A DNA stretch of 64,000 bases from an uncultured Bradyrhizobium sp. (GTDB taxonomy: Bacteria; Pseudomonadota; Alphaproteobacteria; Rhizobiales; Xanthobacteraceae). The notes below the pieces were generated by a model. It ran no database searches. It saw only the letters and a list, made by a program, of their open reading frames with translations, and had not been told where the DNA came from. The position numbers were made by a program, and so were the translations under genes. Of this stretch, positions 1 through 12,680 are shown piece after piece (position 1 is the stretch's first letter; each line of letters opens with the position of its first letter). The DNA lies in the NCBI RefSeq assembly GCF_947648125.1, contig NZ_CANSMR010000018.1, positions 62,001 to 126,000 of the forward strand, in the 5' to 3' direction.

Positions 1-90
1 CGTCTCGATCGCGTCGCCGATCTGGTGGTGCCGTTCCGCCGCGAGGTTTATCGCGCGGTCGCGATCCGGTTCGCGGAATTCGTCGGCTGA
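1..90 (+). CDS. rppH: RNA pyrophosphohydrolase RppH, 3' end only
   Basis: The last 29 codons of a gene that enters from the left edge, ending with TGA at 88-90. The tail contains DLVVPFRREVYRAVAIRF, which closely resembles the end of alphaproteobacterial RppH (typically DLIVPFKRPVYERVV). RppH is a Nudix hydrolase that removes pyrophosphate from the 5' end of mRNA and so triggers decay. Third codon positions are about 80% G/C, as in real genes here. The Nudix box lies outside the window, so the name rests on the tail alone and on the usual position of rppH near atpC in this group. It overlaps the convergent AraC-type gene by 43 bp. Confidence 0.6.
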   Translation, partial: RLDRVADLVVPFRREVYRAVAIRFAEFVG

Positions 91-1043
91 TCGTGCGGCG
101 GAAGGCGCCGCGCATCACCCGGCGTCATGCCGTAGGTCGCGCGGAACACGCGATAGAAGGTCGCGATACTGTCGAAGCCGCACGAGAACGCGATCTCGTC
201 GATGCCGCGTTCCTTCATCAAGGAGAGAAGCCGCCTCGCTTCCTTCAACCTCGTCGCCGTCAGCGTTCGCGCGAACGACAGGCCGGTCGGCTCGAACAGC
301 GCGTGCAATTGCCGGAGTGAAATGCCGAGCTCGGTGGCGACCGCGGCCGGCGTGAGCGAGGCGCGATGCAGATCGCGCAGCAGGATTTCTCGTGCGGCAT
401 GGAGGTAGCCCGCATGCAGCGCGGCACGGATCTCATCCTGGCGCGGCCGCAAGCGTCCGCGCGCAAGCAGCGCCAGGCGCACCATATGCGTGACCTCGCC
501 GGCGAACCGCCCGGCTTGCGGCGGATCGCGCGTCATGGAGCGGAACATGGCGCCGACAAGCCGGGTCAGGCTCGCATCACGCGCCAGCGCGACCAGCGGC
601 ACGTCCTCGATCCGCGCACCGAGCACGAGCTCGTCGGTGACGGGAATCTTGAGGCTGAAGAAGCGAAAGCCGTCGGTCCGATCGGGCGTCGACGCAAACG
701 GAAGATTGGAATGGCCGAACACCATATCTCCGTTGCCTACCCATTGGATGCGATCGCGACCGATATTCATGTGGCCGGGGCCGCGCACCTGCCAGCCGAG
801 ATGCAGGCTGTTGCTCGGAACACGTCCGATGTCGGATGACGTCCGGCTGACGCGGTAGGACGACGCCGACATTTCCGCCAGCACGGCGCCGCCGACCGGC
901 GTCGCGGAAAAACGTCCGTGGAAATCGGGCCGTCTGTCGCGATCGAGCTCGATAGTAACCCCGAACAGGTTTTTGCCGCGTACGTCGCACCAGTGCTCAA
1001 AGCGGTCCTGCGGGCGAAGAGCATCGGTGGAGAAAGTCAGCAC
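48..1043 (-). CDS. AraC family transcriptional regulator
   Basis: A 331-residue one-component regulator. The C-terminal third is an AraC/XylS DNA-binding domain with two helix-turn-helix units: the first around LGISLRQLHALFEP, the second ending in FRVFRATYGMTPGDAR-like sequence (FRATYGMTPGDAR). The N-terminal part looks like the AraC_binding_2 sensor domain; no ligand can be deduced. The GTG at 1043 is chosen because the family usually begins just before the RFEHWCDV segment; an upstream TTG at 1094 gives a 348-residue version but has no ribosome-binding site. No obvious target gene is adjacent, since both neighbours (rppH tail and atp operon) are housekeeping genes. Confidence 0.85.
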   Translation of the reverse strand: MLTFSTDALRPQDRFEHWCDVRGKNLFGVTIELDRDRRPDFHGRFSATPVGGAVLAEMSASSYRVSRTSSDIGRVPSNSLHLGWQVRGPGHMNIGRDRIQWVGNGDMVFGHSNLPFASTPDRTDGFRFFSLKIPVTDELVLGARIEDVPLVALARDASLTRLVGAMFRSMTRDPPQAGRFAGEVTHMVRLALLARGRLRPRQDEIRAALHAGYLHAAREILLRDLHRASLTPAAVATELGISLRQLHALFEPTGLSFARTLTATRLKEARRLLSLMKERGIDEIAFSCGFDSIATFYRVFRATYGMTPGDARRLPPHDQPTNSANRIATAR

Positions 1044-1358
1044 AGTTTCTTGTCCGTGACGTCGGGGGATGAAATCGCGATGCAATCGAGTCAATTCGTC
1101 ATCGCGCCGCAGCTTGTCATGTGTGCCCGATGCCTGCTGTTAGCTGCTTCACATGTTCCGGGTTGCCGCCTGGTTCGGACCGACCGTGGACCGATCGCAT
1201 TGGCAATGGCTGTCGCGATCGGCGCAGACATCGCGTGGAGCGGACCATGCCACATGAACATCAGCCGCAAACATCGCTGCGATCTTGCGCTTCATGAGGA
1301 CCAGCCCCGGAACCCAAATATGCCGGGCAGAATGCCGCCAGACGCTTCCGGGCGCAAC

Positions 1359-1401
1359 AAGCATTCAACGCCCGCCGCGGTACGGCGAGCGTTGAATGCT
1401 T
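1359..1401. repeat. Long imperfect hairpin downstream of the atp operon
   Basis: A 19-bp inverted repeat (1359-1377 and 1383-1401, one mismatch) around a 5-base loop; the arms start AGCATTCAACGC. It lies about 100 bp beyond the atpC stop and has only a weak T-rich tail on the minus strand. It could be a second transcription end point or mRNA 3' protector for the atp operon, or a dispersed palindromic repeat. Confidence 0.6.
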
Positions 1402-1471
1402 CAAGTCTTGGCAGACGATGACTGGAAAAGTGTGAGCGATTTCACGAGGGAGCCGGCTCACTCGACGCTAG

Positions 1472-1499
1472 GGCGCGATCGCTGGTCAGCAATCGCGCC
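1472..1499 (-). terminator. Hairpin directly after the atpC stop codon
   Basis: Arms GGCGCGAT (1472-1479) and ATCGCGCC (1492-1499) enclose a second short palindrome, GCTG-GT-CAGC. The hairpin abuts the atpC stop codon. No T-run follows on the minus strand, so it may stabilise the mRNA end rather than act as a classical intrinsic terminator. Confidence 0.5.
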
Positions 1500-1907
1500 T
1501 CAGTGCATAGCCGTCGTGTTGAGCTCGTGCTGGATGCTCTTGAAGTGGTCAAGCCGCTCGATCGCGTGATCGAGCTCGGAGCCTTCCTTCTCGGCGAGCT
1601 TCTCTTCCATCTCCTTGATGGTCTCGGCGAACTTCGCACGATCGAGCTCGGCAATCGTGGTCGCGACGTCGGCGAGCACGGTGAGGCCCTTGTCCGACAC
1701 CTCGGCGAGGCCGCCGAGCACGATCACCTTCTCGCGCTTGCCTGTGGTCGTGATCGTCAGGATGCCCGGGCGAACCGTGGCGACGACCGGAGCATGTCCC
1801 GCGAGTACACCGAAATCACCCTCCACACCGGGGACGTCAACCTGATCGACCTCACCGGAGAAGGCGAGCTTTTCGGGAGAGACGAGATCGAAGTGGAAGG
1901 TGGCCAT
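1500..1907 (-). CDS. atpC: F1F0 ATP synthase subunit epsilon
   Basis: A 135-residue epsilon subunit of the cytoplasmic F1 sector. It forms part of the central stalk and inhibits ATP hydrolysis. The N-terminal beta-sandwich is clear: [35 protein letters not shown], followed by a C-terminal helical hairpin (residues about 90-135). The ATG at 1907 is preceded by a GGAAAG-type ribosome-binding site; an in-frame ATG further upstream would add residues encoded by the intergenic repeat and is rejected. Last gene of atpHAGDC, separated from atpD by 116 bp that hold a palindromic repeat. Confidence 0.95.
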   Translation of the reverse strand: MATFHFDLVSPEKLAFSGEVDQVDVPGVEGDFGVLAGHAPVVATVRPGILTITTTGKREKVIVLGGLAEVSDKGLTVLADVATTIAELDRAKFAETIKEMEEKLAEKEGSELDHAIERLDHFKSIQHELNTTAMH

Positions 1908-1931
1908 GGTCTTTCCGTTCTTTGCGCTGTC

Positions 1932-2005
1932 ACCCGCGGGCTCGACCCGCGGGTCCATCAGTCAAAACACTTCTCGTTCGATGGATCGCCGGATCAAGTC
2001 CGGCG
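1932..2005. repeat. Palindromic repeat pair between atpD and atpC
   Basis: Two hairpins: ACCCGCGGG-CTCGA-CCCGCGGGT at 1932-1954 and CGCCGGA-TCAAG-TCCGGCG at 1987-2005, the second followed by TGATGACGA. This is the REP-like vocabulary (cgccggatcaagtccggcg next to gatgac) seen across Bradyrhizobium-type genomes. Its place inside an essential operon suggests an effect on mRNA processing or on the atpD/atpC stoichiometry. Confidence 0.75.
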
Positions 2006-2023
2006 ATGACGACATCCTGAAGC

Positions 2024-4371
<2,348 letters not shown>

Positions 4372-4388
4372 TCTTCGTTCACCCCGGC

Positions 4389-4450
4389 GATCCGACCACA
4401 ATGGTCAGATCGCAAGCCTCCGTTCGTCACGCCCGGCTGCGAGCCGGGCG
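4389..4450. repeat. Palindromic repeats between atpA and atpG
   Basis: Two hairpins: GATC-C-GACCA-CAA-TGGTC-A-GATC (4389-4411) and CGCCCGGCT-GCG-AGCCGGGCG (4430-4450). The second has the REP-like core found in other gaps of this window. It lies just upstream of the atpG start on the coding strand, inside the atp operon. Confidence 0.65.
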
Positions 4451-4462
4451 ACGCCCCATTCG

Positions 4463-6552
<2,090 letters not shown>

Positions 6553-6576
6553 GAGCTCGCTCTTTTTTGCTGTCAA

Positions 6577-7183
6577 ATTCGCAAGGGAAAAACCGTCGCC
6601 ACCAAAGCAGCGCCTAGCGATCCAAGCCCTTGGAATTCAAGCGGGACTTCGATTTTCGACCGGCACAGGACGTGCCGGGACCGTTAAAATCGCGGCTTTG
6701 CTAACATAGCAATCGCGCAGGTGCAACATGACGGCATCGTGCGAGCCGCCTTGTCGCATGCGGTTTTTTGGCGACCGCGGCCAGTGGTCGAATCGGAAAA
6801 ATTCGGCGCGCGGAAATTCAGCGCGAGACCCCCGATTCGCGTCGCCGCGGATTTGTTCCATCGAATTTTGCATGGGCCCATGGCCGAGCGTGCAAGGAAC
6901 CCGAGACGCGCCATCGTTTCATTTGGCGATTACTTACGGAAAACTTACCGCTCGCCCATTAATCAGTATTCGTGAGTATATTATTGGTTAACAATTCGTT
7001 AAAGGCCAAGATTACAGAACCTCGATTGAATACCCTAAAGCGGTAACAAGATATTTCAGCCCGAGACAATCAGGATTTACTGCCCAATTCGTGCCTCATT
7101 GCGAAACCAAACGGCTTTGGTCAACGAAGGGACGGGGGTTCCACTTGCCGCGTTAGTGGCAATACTGTCTGAGGGTCTTATCA
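6577..7183. promoter_or_regulatory. Divergent intergenic region, atpH / rlpA-like gene
   Basis: A 0.6-kb gap between divergent genes, with no credible gene. It holds a hairpin CCGGCAC-AGGAC-GTGCCGG at 6660-6678 in the atp leader and a clearly AT-rich tract at about 6930-7080 upstream of the RlpA-like gene. Both promoters must be here, but no convincing -35/-10 pair could be fixed by eye. Confidence 0.5.
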
Positions 7184-7675
7184 ATGCTGAATATCAAGAA
7201 GGCGGCGGGCAATATAACCCGCTCGCGTACGGCGCTTGCGTTTGTAGCCGCAACTATTCTGGTCGGGGGCAGCGTGACGGAGGCGTCCGCGAAGTCCAGG
7301 CACCATCATCAGCGTCATCACCATCATCACCACGCCCGCGCCGAAGGTTCGTCCTGGCGCGACGCCAATGCATCGATCCAGCCGTCCGGCGGCCACACGT
7401 TCTCGGGGATGGCCTCCTTCTACGGCAATGAGTCGGGCAGCCGCACCGCTTCCGGCCAGCGCTTCAACCAGAATGCCCTGACCGCCGCCCATCGCTCGCT
7501 GCCGTTCGGCACCAAGCTCCGCGTCACCCATGGCGGCCGCAGCGTCGTCGTCACCATCAACGATCGTGGCCCGTTCATCCGCGGCCGTGTGCTCGACCTC
7601 TCGACCGGCGCAGCCCGCGCCATCGGCCTGACCGGTGCCGGCGTCGGCCGCGTCACCGCCGAGGTCGTCTCTTAA
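7184..7675 (+). CDS. RlpA-like double-psi beta-barrel secreted protein
   Basis: A 163-residue exported protein. After a signal sequence (residues about 1-36, ending TEASA) comes an unusual histidine run (RHHHQRHHHHHHAR), then an RlpA-type double-psi beta-barrel: FSGMASFYGNESGSRTASG, LTAAHRSLPFGTKLRV and VVVTINDRGPFIRGRVLDLS. RlpA proteins are peptidoglycan-binding and, in some species, lytic transglycosylases at the septum. The C-terminal SPOR domain of classical RlpA is missing, so this is a short RlpA-domain protein whose enzyme activity is uncertain. An intrinsic terminator follows. Confidence 0.85.
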   Translation: MLNIKKAAGNITRSRTALAFVAATILVGGSVTEASAKSRHHHQRHHHHHHARAEGSSWRDANASIQPSGGHTFSGMASFYGNESGSRTASGQRFNQNALTAAHRSLPFGTKLRVTHGGRSVVVTINDRGPFIRGRVLDLSTGAARAIGLTGAGVGRVTAEVVS

Positions 7676-7722
7676 GCGCTTCAGTAAGCGTTGCGTTGCG
7701 TATCGGCCGCGAGGCCTGCCTC

Positions 7723-7772
7723 GCGCCAAAGGGCCTGCCGTCGCAAATGACGGCAGGCTTTTTCTTTGGCGC
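7723..7772. terminator. Intrinsic terminator between convergent rlpA-like gene and priA
   Basis: A 10-bp stem GCCTGCCGTC / GACGGCAGGC (7733-7742, 7749-7758) followed on the plus strand by TTTTTCTTT. An outer pair GCGCCAAAG / CTTTGGCGC (7723-7731, 7764-7772) extends it, so it may act in both directions. Confidence 0.85.
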
Positions 7773-7776
7773 TCGC

Positions 7777-9987
7777 CTACAGGAAGCTCTGCGGATCGAC
7801 ATCGACCTCGAGCTTCAGATTGCCCTTGGTCTTCGGACCGACCTCGAGCCATTCGCGCAGATATTGCGACAGGTCGACATTGCGCAGCGACTTCACCAGC
7901 AGGCGGAAGCGGTAGCGGCCCTTGATGACGGCAAGCGGCGCCTCGGCGGGGCCGAGCACCTGGATTCGCTCATCGAGCGGCGCCACCGCGGCGAGCTTGC
8001 GGGCAAACCCCTCCGCTGTCGGACGGTCGCCGGCGGAAACGATCAGGCTCGCCAGCCGGCCGAATGGCGGATAGCCGGTGCGCTCGCGGATATCGATCTC
8101 GCTGGCGTAGAACGCCTCGCGGTCGTTCGCGATCAGGGCCTTGATGACCGGATGTTCCGGCTGGTGGGTCTGCAGATAGCCGACGCCACGGCCCTGCTCG
8201 CGGCCGGCACGGCCGACCACCTGGTTCAGCAACTGGAATGTCCGCTCGGCGGCGCGCGGGTCGCCGTTGCTCAAGCCGAGATCGGCATCGATGACGCCGA
8301 CCAGGTTGAGCCGCGGGAAGTTGTGCCCCTTGGCCACCAGCTGGGTGCCGATGATGATGTCGACGCGGCCCTCGGCGATCTCGTTGAGCTCGCTGCGCAT
8401 GGTCTCGATCGAGGTGATGAGGTCGCTCGACAGCACCATGGTTCGGGCCTCGGGAAAAATGCTGGCGGCCTCCTCCTGCAGGCGCTCAACGCCGGGGCCG
8501 ACGGCGACCAGCGATTCCTCGGCCGCGCAATGCGGGCAGATGTTCGGGCGCGGCATCGAGAAGCCGCAGTGATGGCAAACCAGCCGCTGACGGAAGCGAT
8601 GATCGACCAGCCATGCGTCGCAGATCGTGCAGGCAAAGCGATGGCCGCAGGCGCGGCAGAGCGTCAGCGGCGCATAGCCGCGACGGTTCAAGAACAGCAG
8701 CGCCTGCTCGCGGCGCTCGATCGCATGACGAATTTGCTCGGCCAGAACAGGCGAAATGAAGCGGCCACGCGGCGGCGGCGCGCGGCGCATGTCGATCGCC
8801 TCGATATGCGGCATGTGCTGGCCGCCGAACCGCGACGGCAGCGCGACGCGCTGGTAGCGCCCCTTGCGCGCATTGACCTCGCTCTCGACCGAGGGCGTCG
8901 CCGACGCCAGCACGATCGGGATTTTTGCGATATGGGCGCGGACCACCGCCATGTCGCGGGCGTGATAATGCGCGCCGTCATCCTGCTTGTAGGCCTGGTC
9001 GTGCTCCTCATCGACGATGATCAGGCCGAGGTCGGCATAGGGCAGGAACAGCGCCGAGCGGGCGCCGACCACGACCGGCGCCTTGCCCTCGGAGATCGCG
9101 GCCCAGTTTCGCGCCCGCGTGCGCGGCGTGAGCTCCGAATGCCATTCCAGCGGCCGCACGCCGAAGCGCTGCGCGAAGCGGTCGAGGAACTGGCCGGTCA
9201 GCGCGATTTCCGGCATCAGGATCAGGGTCTGCTTGCCGCGGCGGATATTCTCGGCGATCGCCTCGAAATAGACCTCGGTCTTGCCGGAACCGGTGACGCC
9301 GTCGAGCAATGCGACGTGAAAGCTGCCGCTCGCCGCCAGCGTCCGCATCACATCGACCGCACTGCGCTGCTCGCGCGAGAAATCCGGCTGTGCAAAGGCA
9401 GGATCAGGAATCGGTGGCGGTGCGGGCGGCGGCATCGCCTCGACCGTCAGCGTGCCCTCATCGACCAGGCCATCGACAACGCCCGAGCTGACGCCGGCCT
9501 CCCGCGCCGCCTCTGACTTGCTGTGCAACAGGCCATCCGACAGTACCTCGATCAGCCGCCGACGCGCCGGTGTCAGGCGCCGCGGCGGCTCGCCGACCAA
9601 CCGGACCCCGAGCCGCGTCCGCTCCGGCCCGAGGTTCTCGCCCATCCGCAGCGTCATCCGCAGCACCATGCCGCGGGCCGACAAAGTGTAAGTGGAGACC
9701 CAGTCGACGAGTTGGCGCAGCTCCGCTCTGAGCGGCGGAACATCGAGCTTCTCGCTGACGTCCTTGAGCCGGTTGTGCAGCCGTGGATCGGGCTTGGCAT
9801 TCTCGGCCCACACAACGGCTACGACCTCGCGCGGCCCGAGCGGAACACAGATCACATCGCCGGGCATAAGCTCCATGCCGCGCGGCACGCGGTAGGAATA
9901 GGTCTGGTTCAGCGCGACGGGCACCAGCACGTCGACGACGCGTGTCGTCGATGCAGGGGCTGGGCTGGAGCGCGTGGTGTGGTCCAT
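7777..9987 (-). CDS. priA: Primosomal protein N' (replication restart helicase PriA)
   Basis: A 736-residue PriA, the 3'-5' helicase that reloads the replisome at stalled forks. Features in order: N-terminal 3'BD region; Walker A VTGSGKTEVYFEAI; DEEHD box (VDEEHDQAYKQ); a zinc-binding insert with eight cysteines in four pairs (CRAC, CTIC, CHHC, CPHC); helicase motif region around GTQLVAKGHNFP and QVVGRAGREQGRG. Length is standard. Divergent from xerC. Confidence 0.97.
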   Translation of the reverse strand: MDHTTRSSPAPASTTRVVDVLVPVALNQTYSYRVPRGMELMPGDVICVPLGPREVVAVVWAENAKPDPRLHNRLKDVSEKLDVPPLRAELRQLVDWVSTYTLSARGMVLRMTLRMGENLGPERTRLGVRLVGEPPRRLTPARRRLIEVLSDGLLHSKSEAAREAGVSSGVVDGLVDEGTLTVEAMPPPAPPPIPDPAFAQPDFSREQRSAVDVMRTLAASGSFHVALLDGVTGSGKTEVYFEAIAENIRRGKQTLILMPEIALTGQFLDRFAQRFGVRPLEWHSELTPRTRARNWAAISEGKAPVVVGARSALFLPYADLGLIIVDEEHDQAYKQDDGAHYHARDMAVVRAHIAKIPIVLASATPSVESEVNARKGRYQRVALPSRFGGQHMPHIEAIDMRRAPPPRGRFISPVLAEQIRHAIERREQALLFLNRRGYAPLTLCRACGHRFACTICDAWLVDHRFRQRLVCHHCGFSMPRPNICPHCAAEESLVAVGPGVERLQEEAASIFPEARTMVLSSDLITSIETMRSELNEIAEGRVDIIIGTQLVAKGHNFPRLNLVGVIDADLGLSNGDPRAAERTFQLLNQVVGRAGREQGRGVGYLQTHQPEHPVIKALIANDREAFYASEIDIRERTGYPPFGRLASLIVSAGDRPTAEGFARKLAAVAPLDERIQVLGPAEAPLAVIKGRYRFRLLVKSLRNVDLSQYLREWLEVGPKTKGNLKLEVDVDPQSFL

Positions 9988-10112
9988 GGAATCAGAGCTT
10001 TGAACCGGGCTAGCACCGCTGCGCGGTCTTAGCGAACGGTAAACGAAGGCAGTGCGATATAATCAGGAGATTAGCAGCGCCAATAGCCCTTAAGGACTTG
10101 CCCGTTCAAGAC

Positions 10113-11099
10113 ATGACCGCTCAAGACATGGCCCGGACCGACCAGCCCATGCAACCGCTCGAGCTCGACTGCGCCGACATGTCAGTCACGCAGGAGATGA
10201 CGCGCTGGCTGTCGCATCTGCGCGCCGAACGGCGGCTGTCGCCGAAAACGCTCGAAGCCTACGCCCGCGATGTGCGTCAATGCCTGGCCTTCCTGGCCGA
10301 GCACTGGGGCGCGCGCGTGACGCTTTCGCAATTCTCCGCGCTCGAGGCCAGTGACGTCCGCGCCTTCATGGCGATGCGCCGCGCCGACGAAATCGGTGGG
10401 CGATCGCTGATGCGGGCGCTGGCGGGCCTGCGCTCGTTCGGACGCTTCCTGGAACGCGAAGGCAAGGGCAAGGTCGGCGCGCTGTCGGCGATCCGCGCCC
10501 CCAAGGTGGCGAAGAGCCTGCCGAAGCCGATCCATATGGAAGCGGCGAAACGCTTTGCCGATGCCGACGAGCGCGCCGGCGAAACCCGCGAGACCTGGGT
10601 TCTGGTACGTGACGCCGCCGTGATGGCGCTGCTCTATGGTTCGGGTCTGCGCATCTCCGAGGCGCTGGGGCTGAAGCGCCGTGACGTGCCGAAGCCGGGC
10701 GAAGGCGACGTGCTTGTCGTCACCGGCAAGGGCAACAAGACCCGCATGGTGCCGGTGCTGCACAACGTGCTGCAATTGATCGCGGACTATGCGGCAATCT
10801 GTCCGCATCAGCTGAGCCCGACTGGGCCGATGTTCGTCGGTGCGCGCGGTGGCCCGCTCAGCCCGCGCATCATCCAGCTCACCATGGAGCGGCTGCGCGG
10901 CGCGCTCGGCCTGCCCGACAGCGCCACGCCGCATGCGTTGCGGCACTCCTTCGCCACGCATCTGCTCAGCCGCGGCGGCGATTTGCGTGCGATCCAGGAA
11001 TTGCTCGGCCACGCATCGCTGTCGACCACGCAGATCTACACCGGCATCGACAGCGAGCGCCTGCTCGAAGTCTATCGCTCCGCGCACCCGCGCGGCTGA
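10113..11099 (+). CDS. xerC: Tyrosine recombinase XerC/XerD family
   Basis: A tyrosine site-specific recombinase of about 328 residues, expected to resolve chromosome dimers at dif. The N-terminal SAM-like core-binding domain (TRWLSHLRAERRLSPKTL) is followed by the catalytic domain with the full set of residues: R in GSGLRISEALG, K in VVTGKGNKTR, H and R in HALRHSFATHL, H in LLGHASLSTTQIY and the nucleophile Y in the same segment. ATG 10113 is used; a TTG at 10098 lies directly after AAGGAC, too close to serve as its ribosome-binding site. A TATAAT hexamer at 10058-10063 lies upstream. XerC is preferred over XerD only from length and context. Confidence 0.9.
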   Translation: MTAQDMARTDQPMQPLELDCADMSVTQEMTRWLSHLRAERRLSPKTLEAYARDVRQCLAFLAEHWGARVTLSQFSALEASDVRAFMAMRRADEIGGRSLMRALAGLRSFGRFLEREGKGKVGALSAIRAPKVAKSLPKPIHMEAAKRFADADERAGETRETWVLVRDAAVMALLYGSGLRISEALGLKRRDVPKPGEGDVLVVTGKGNKTRMVPVLHNVLQLIADYAAICPHQLSPTGPMFVGARGGPLSPRIIQLTMERLRGALGLPDSATPHALRHSFATHLLSRGGDLRAIQELLGHASLSTTQIYTGIDSERLLEVYRSAHPRG

Positions 11100-11255
11100 G
11101 CGCGCGGACCTGAGTTCAAAGTAAGGCGCGGGGCCGGCACAATGCGCCGTTCATCTTGCGCCGTTCATATTCATACGGCTGCCACAAATCGCTCGGCACT
11201 TGCCTTGTGCGCCGCATTCAGCAATCGTGGCGCGGTCTCATCCGGAGGGGGAATC

Positions 11256-11846
11256 ATGAGCGCACATGAAAGTATGGAGCAGGCGGAGCATGCCGAACAT
11301 GCGTCGGGCGAGAACAGGAAGATCGCCCTCCTGATCGCCGTGATCGCGCTCTGCCTAGCGCTGTCGGAAACGCTCGGCAAGGGCGCCCAGACCGAATCGA
11401 TCAGCAAGAACGTCGAAGCCTCCAACCTCTGGGCCTTCTTCCAGGCCAAGAGCATCCGCCGCACCGCGGTGCAGACCGCAGCCGAGCAGGGCAAGCTGAA
11501 CCTCGCGACCACCACCGACGAGGCGGCCAAGGCCGCGCTGCAGAAGCAGATCGACGACTGGCAGAAGACCGCGGCACGCTACCGCTCGGAGCCGGAGACC
11601 GGCGAAGGTTCAGAGCAACTCTCCGAACGCGCCAAGCACGCCGAGCACGAGCGCGACGAGGCCACCGCGAAATATCATCACTTCGAGCTTGCCTCCGCCG
11701 CCTTCCAGATCGCCATCGTGCTGGCGTCCGCGACCATCATCACCGGCATCGCCGCGCTGGCCTGGGTGTCCGGCCTGGTGACGCTCGCCGGCGTCGTGAT
11801 GACCTTGCTCGGCCTGTTCCAGCCGCATCTGCTGCATCTGCATTGA
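11256..11846 (+). CDS. DUF4337 family membrane protein
   Basis: A 196-residue protein with one membrane segment near the N-terminus (KIALLIAVIALCLALSE) and two more at the C-terminus (residues about 150-193), separated by a soluble helical stretch rich in A, E, K and Q. The pattern matches DUF4337, whose function is unknown. ATG 11256 has a strong GGAGGGGG ribosome-binding site; the open frame continues upstream but without support. Probably a single-gene transcript; a repeat-rich gap follows. Confidence 0.75.
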   Translation: MSAHESMEQAEHAEHASGENRKIALLIAVIALCLALSETLGKGAQTESISKNVEASNLWAFFQAKSIRRTAVQTAAEQGKLNLATTTDEAAKAALQKQIDDWQKTAARYRSEPETGEGSEQLSERAKHAEHERDEATAKYHHFELASAAFQIAIVLASATIITGIAALAWVSGLVTLAGVVMTLLGLFQPHLLHLH

Positions 11847-11957
11847 GATGCACAGCTCCGGCGCCGTCATCCTGAAGAGCGCGTAGCGCGTCTCCAGCGA
11901 CAACGGCGGAGCCGTTGCGCGGGGATGACGGGGTGATTGCTCAGCTTGCTCAGTGTC

Positions 11958-12058
11958 ATCACCCGCATGCGCGCATGCGGGTGATCCAGTATTCCAGAGA
12001 CCGCAGTGCTTGAGCCGAGAGGCTGCGGCGTACTGGATCGCCCGGTCGAGCCGGGCGA
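11958..12058. repeat. REP-type repeat with a 28-bp perfect palindrome
   Basis: Bases 11958-11985 form a perfect palindrome (half site ATCACCCGCATGCG). GATCCAGTA / TACTGGATC pair around the middle and CGCCCGG-TCGAG-CCGGGCG (about 12040-12057) closes the element, followed by GATGACAGC. The text TGTCATCACCCG...GATCCAGTA...GTGCTTGAGCCGAGAGGC recurs at 43765-43840, so this is a dispersed family. It sits in the gap between convergent genes. Confidence 0.8.
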
Positions 12059-12103
12059 TGACAGCGGTGGACTAGGTATAGACATCCTCTCAGGATGCGT
12101 TGC

Positions 12104-12643
12104 TTAGAGAACCTTGCTGGTCTGGTGGACGCTTTTGCGGAAGCGCGCGATCAGGCGCAGCGTGCGCGCGGTCCAGCCGTCACCGTCGCCACTGATCATC
12201 TCGAGGATGCGCCGCTTGACCGGCTCGACCAGCTCGGTGGCCTTGGCGCGCAGTGCCATCACGAAATTATAGAGCGCCTCGAACCAGGGCATCTCCAGCA
12301 ATTTCGACCGTGTCACGTCGAACAGGAACGCCGTGACGCCGACGCCGACGATCTTGGCGAACAGGATCAGCGAAACCGCGCTGAACCAGTATTGGTTCGC
12401 CAACAGCCAGAGACCGACCAGTTTGAGCGGAAACAGCGGGATCAGCGGCACGACGAAAACGATCAGCGTCATCGCCGGCGACAGCGCATCGACCCGGTCG
12501 GCTAGCCATTGCTTGAGCGCGTGCAGCGGGATCCATGCGACCACCCGGGCCACGATCGGCTCGACGTGATCCCATAGCCAAGCCTCGATCAGGAAGATGA
12601 TCGCAAGCAGGACCCAGAACGGCTGAAGCAGACGGCGCAACAT
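12104..12643 (-). CDS. Uncharacterised membrane protein
   Basis: A 179-residue protein with three predicted membrane segments: PFWVLLAIIFLIEAWLW near the N-terminus, one around residues 60-83 (MTLIVFVVPLIPLFPLK), and one around 88-108 (AVSLILFAKIVGVGVTAFLF). The C-terminal 70 residues are soluble and basic. I do not recognise the family. ATG 12643 is chosen because it begins directly before the first membrane segment. It lies 37 bp downstream of lpdA on the same strand, so it probably belongs to the same transcript. Confidence 0.7.
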   Translation of the reverse strand: MLRRLLQPFWVLLAIIFLIEAWLWDHVEPIVARVVAWIPLHALKQWLADRVDALSPAMTLIVFVVPLIPLFPLKLVGLWLLANQYWFSAVSLILFAKIVGVGVTAFLFDVTRSKLLEMPWFEALYNFVMALRAKATELVEPVKRRILEMISGDGDGWTARTLRLIARFRKSVHQTSKVL

Positions 12644-12680
12644 CACTATGATCTCTACCCGGCTTGCGCCGGACGTTCGA

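Noticed and set aside
918-1421. A plus-strand open frame of 167 codons over the AraC gene start and the following gap
   Set aside because: Half of it is antisense to the regulator and the rest covers the palindromic gap; no family features.
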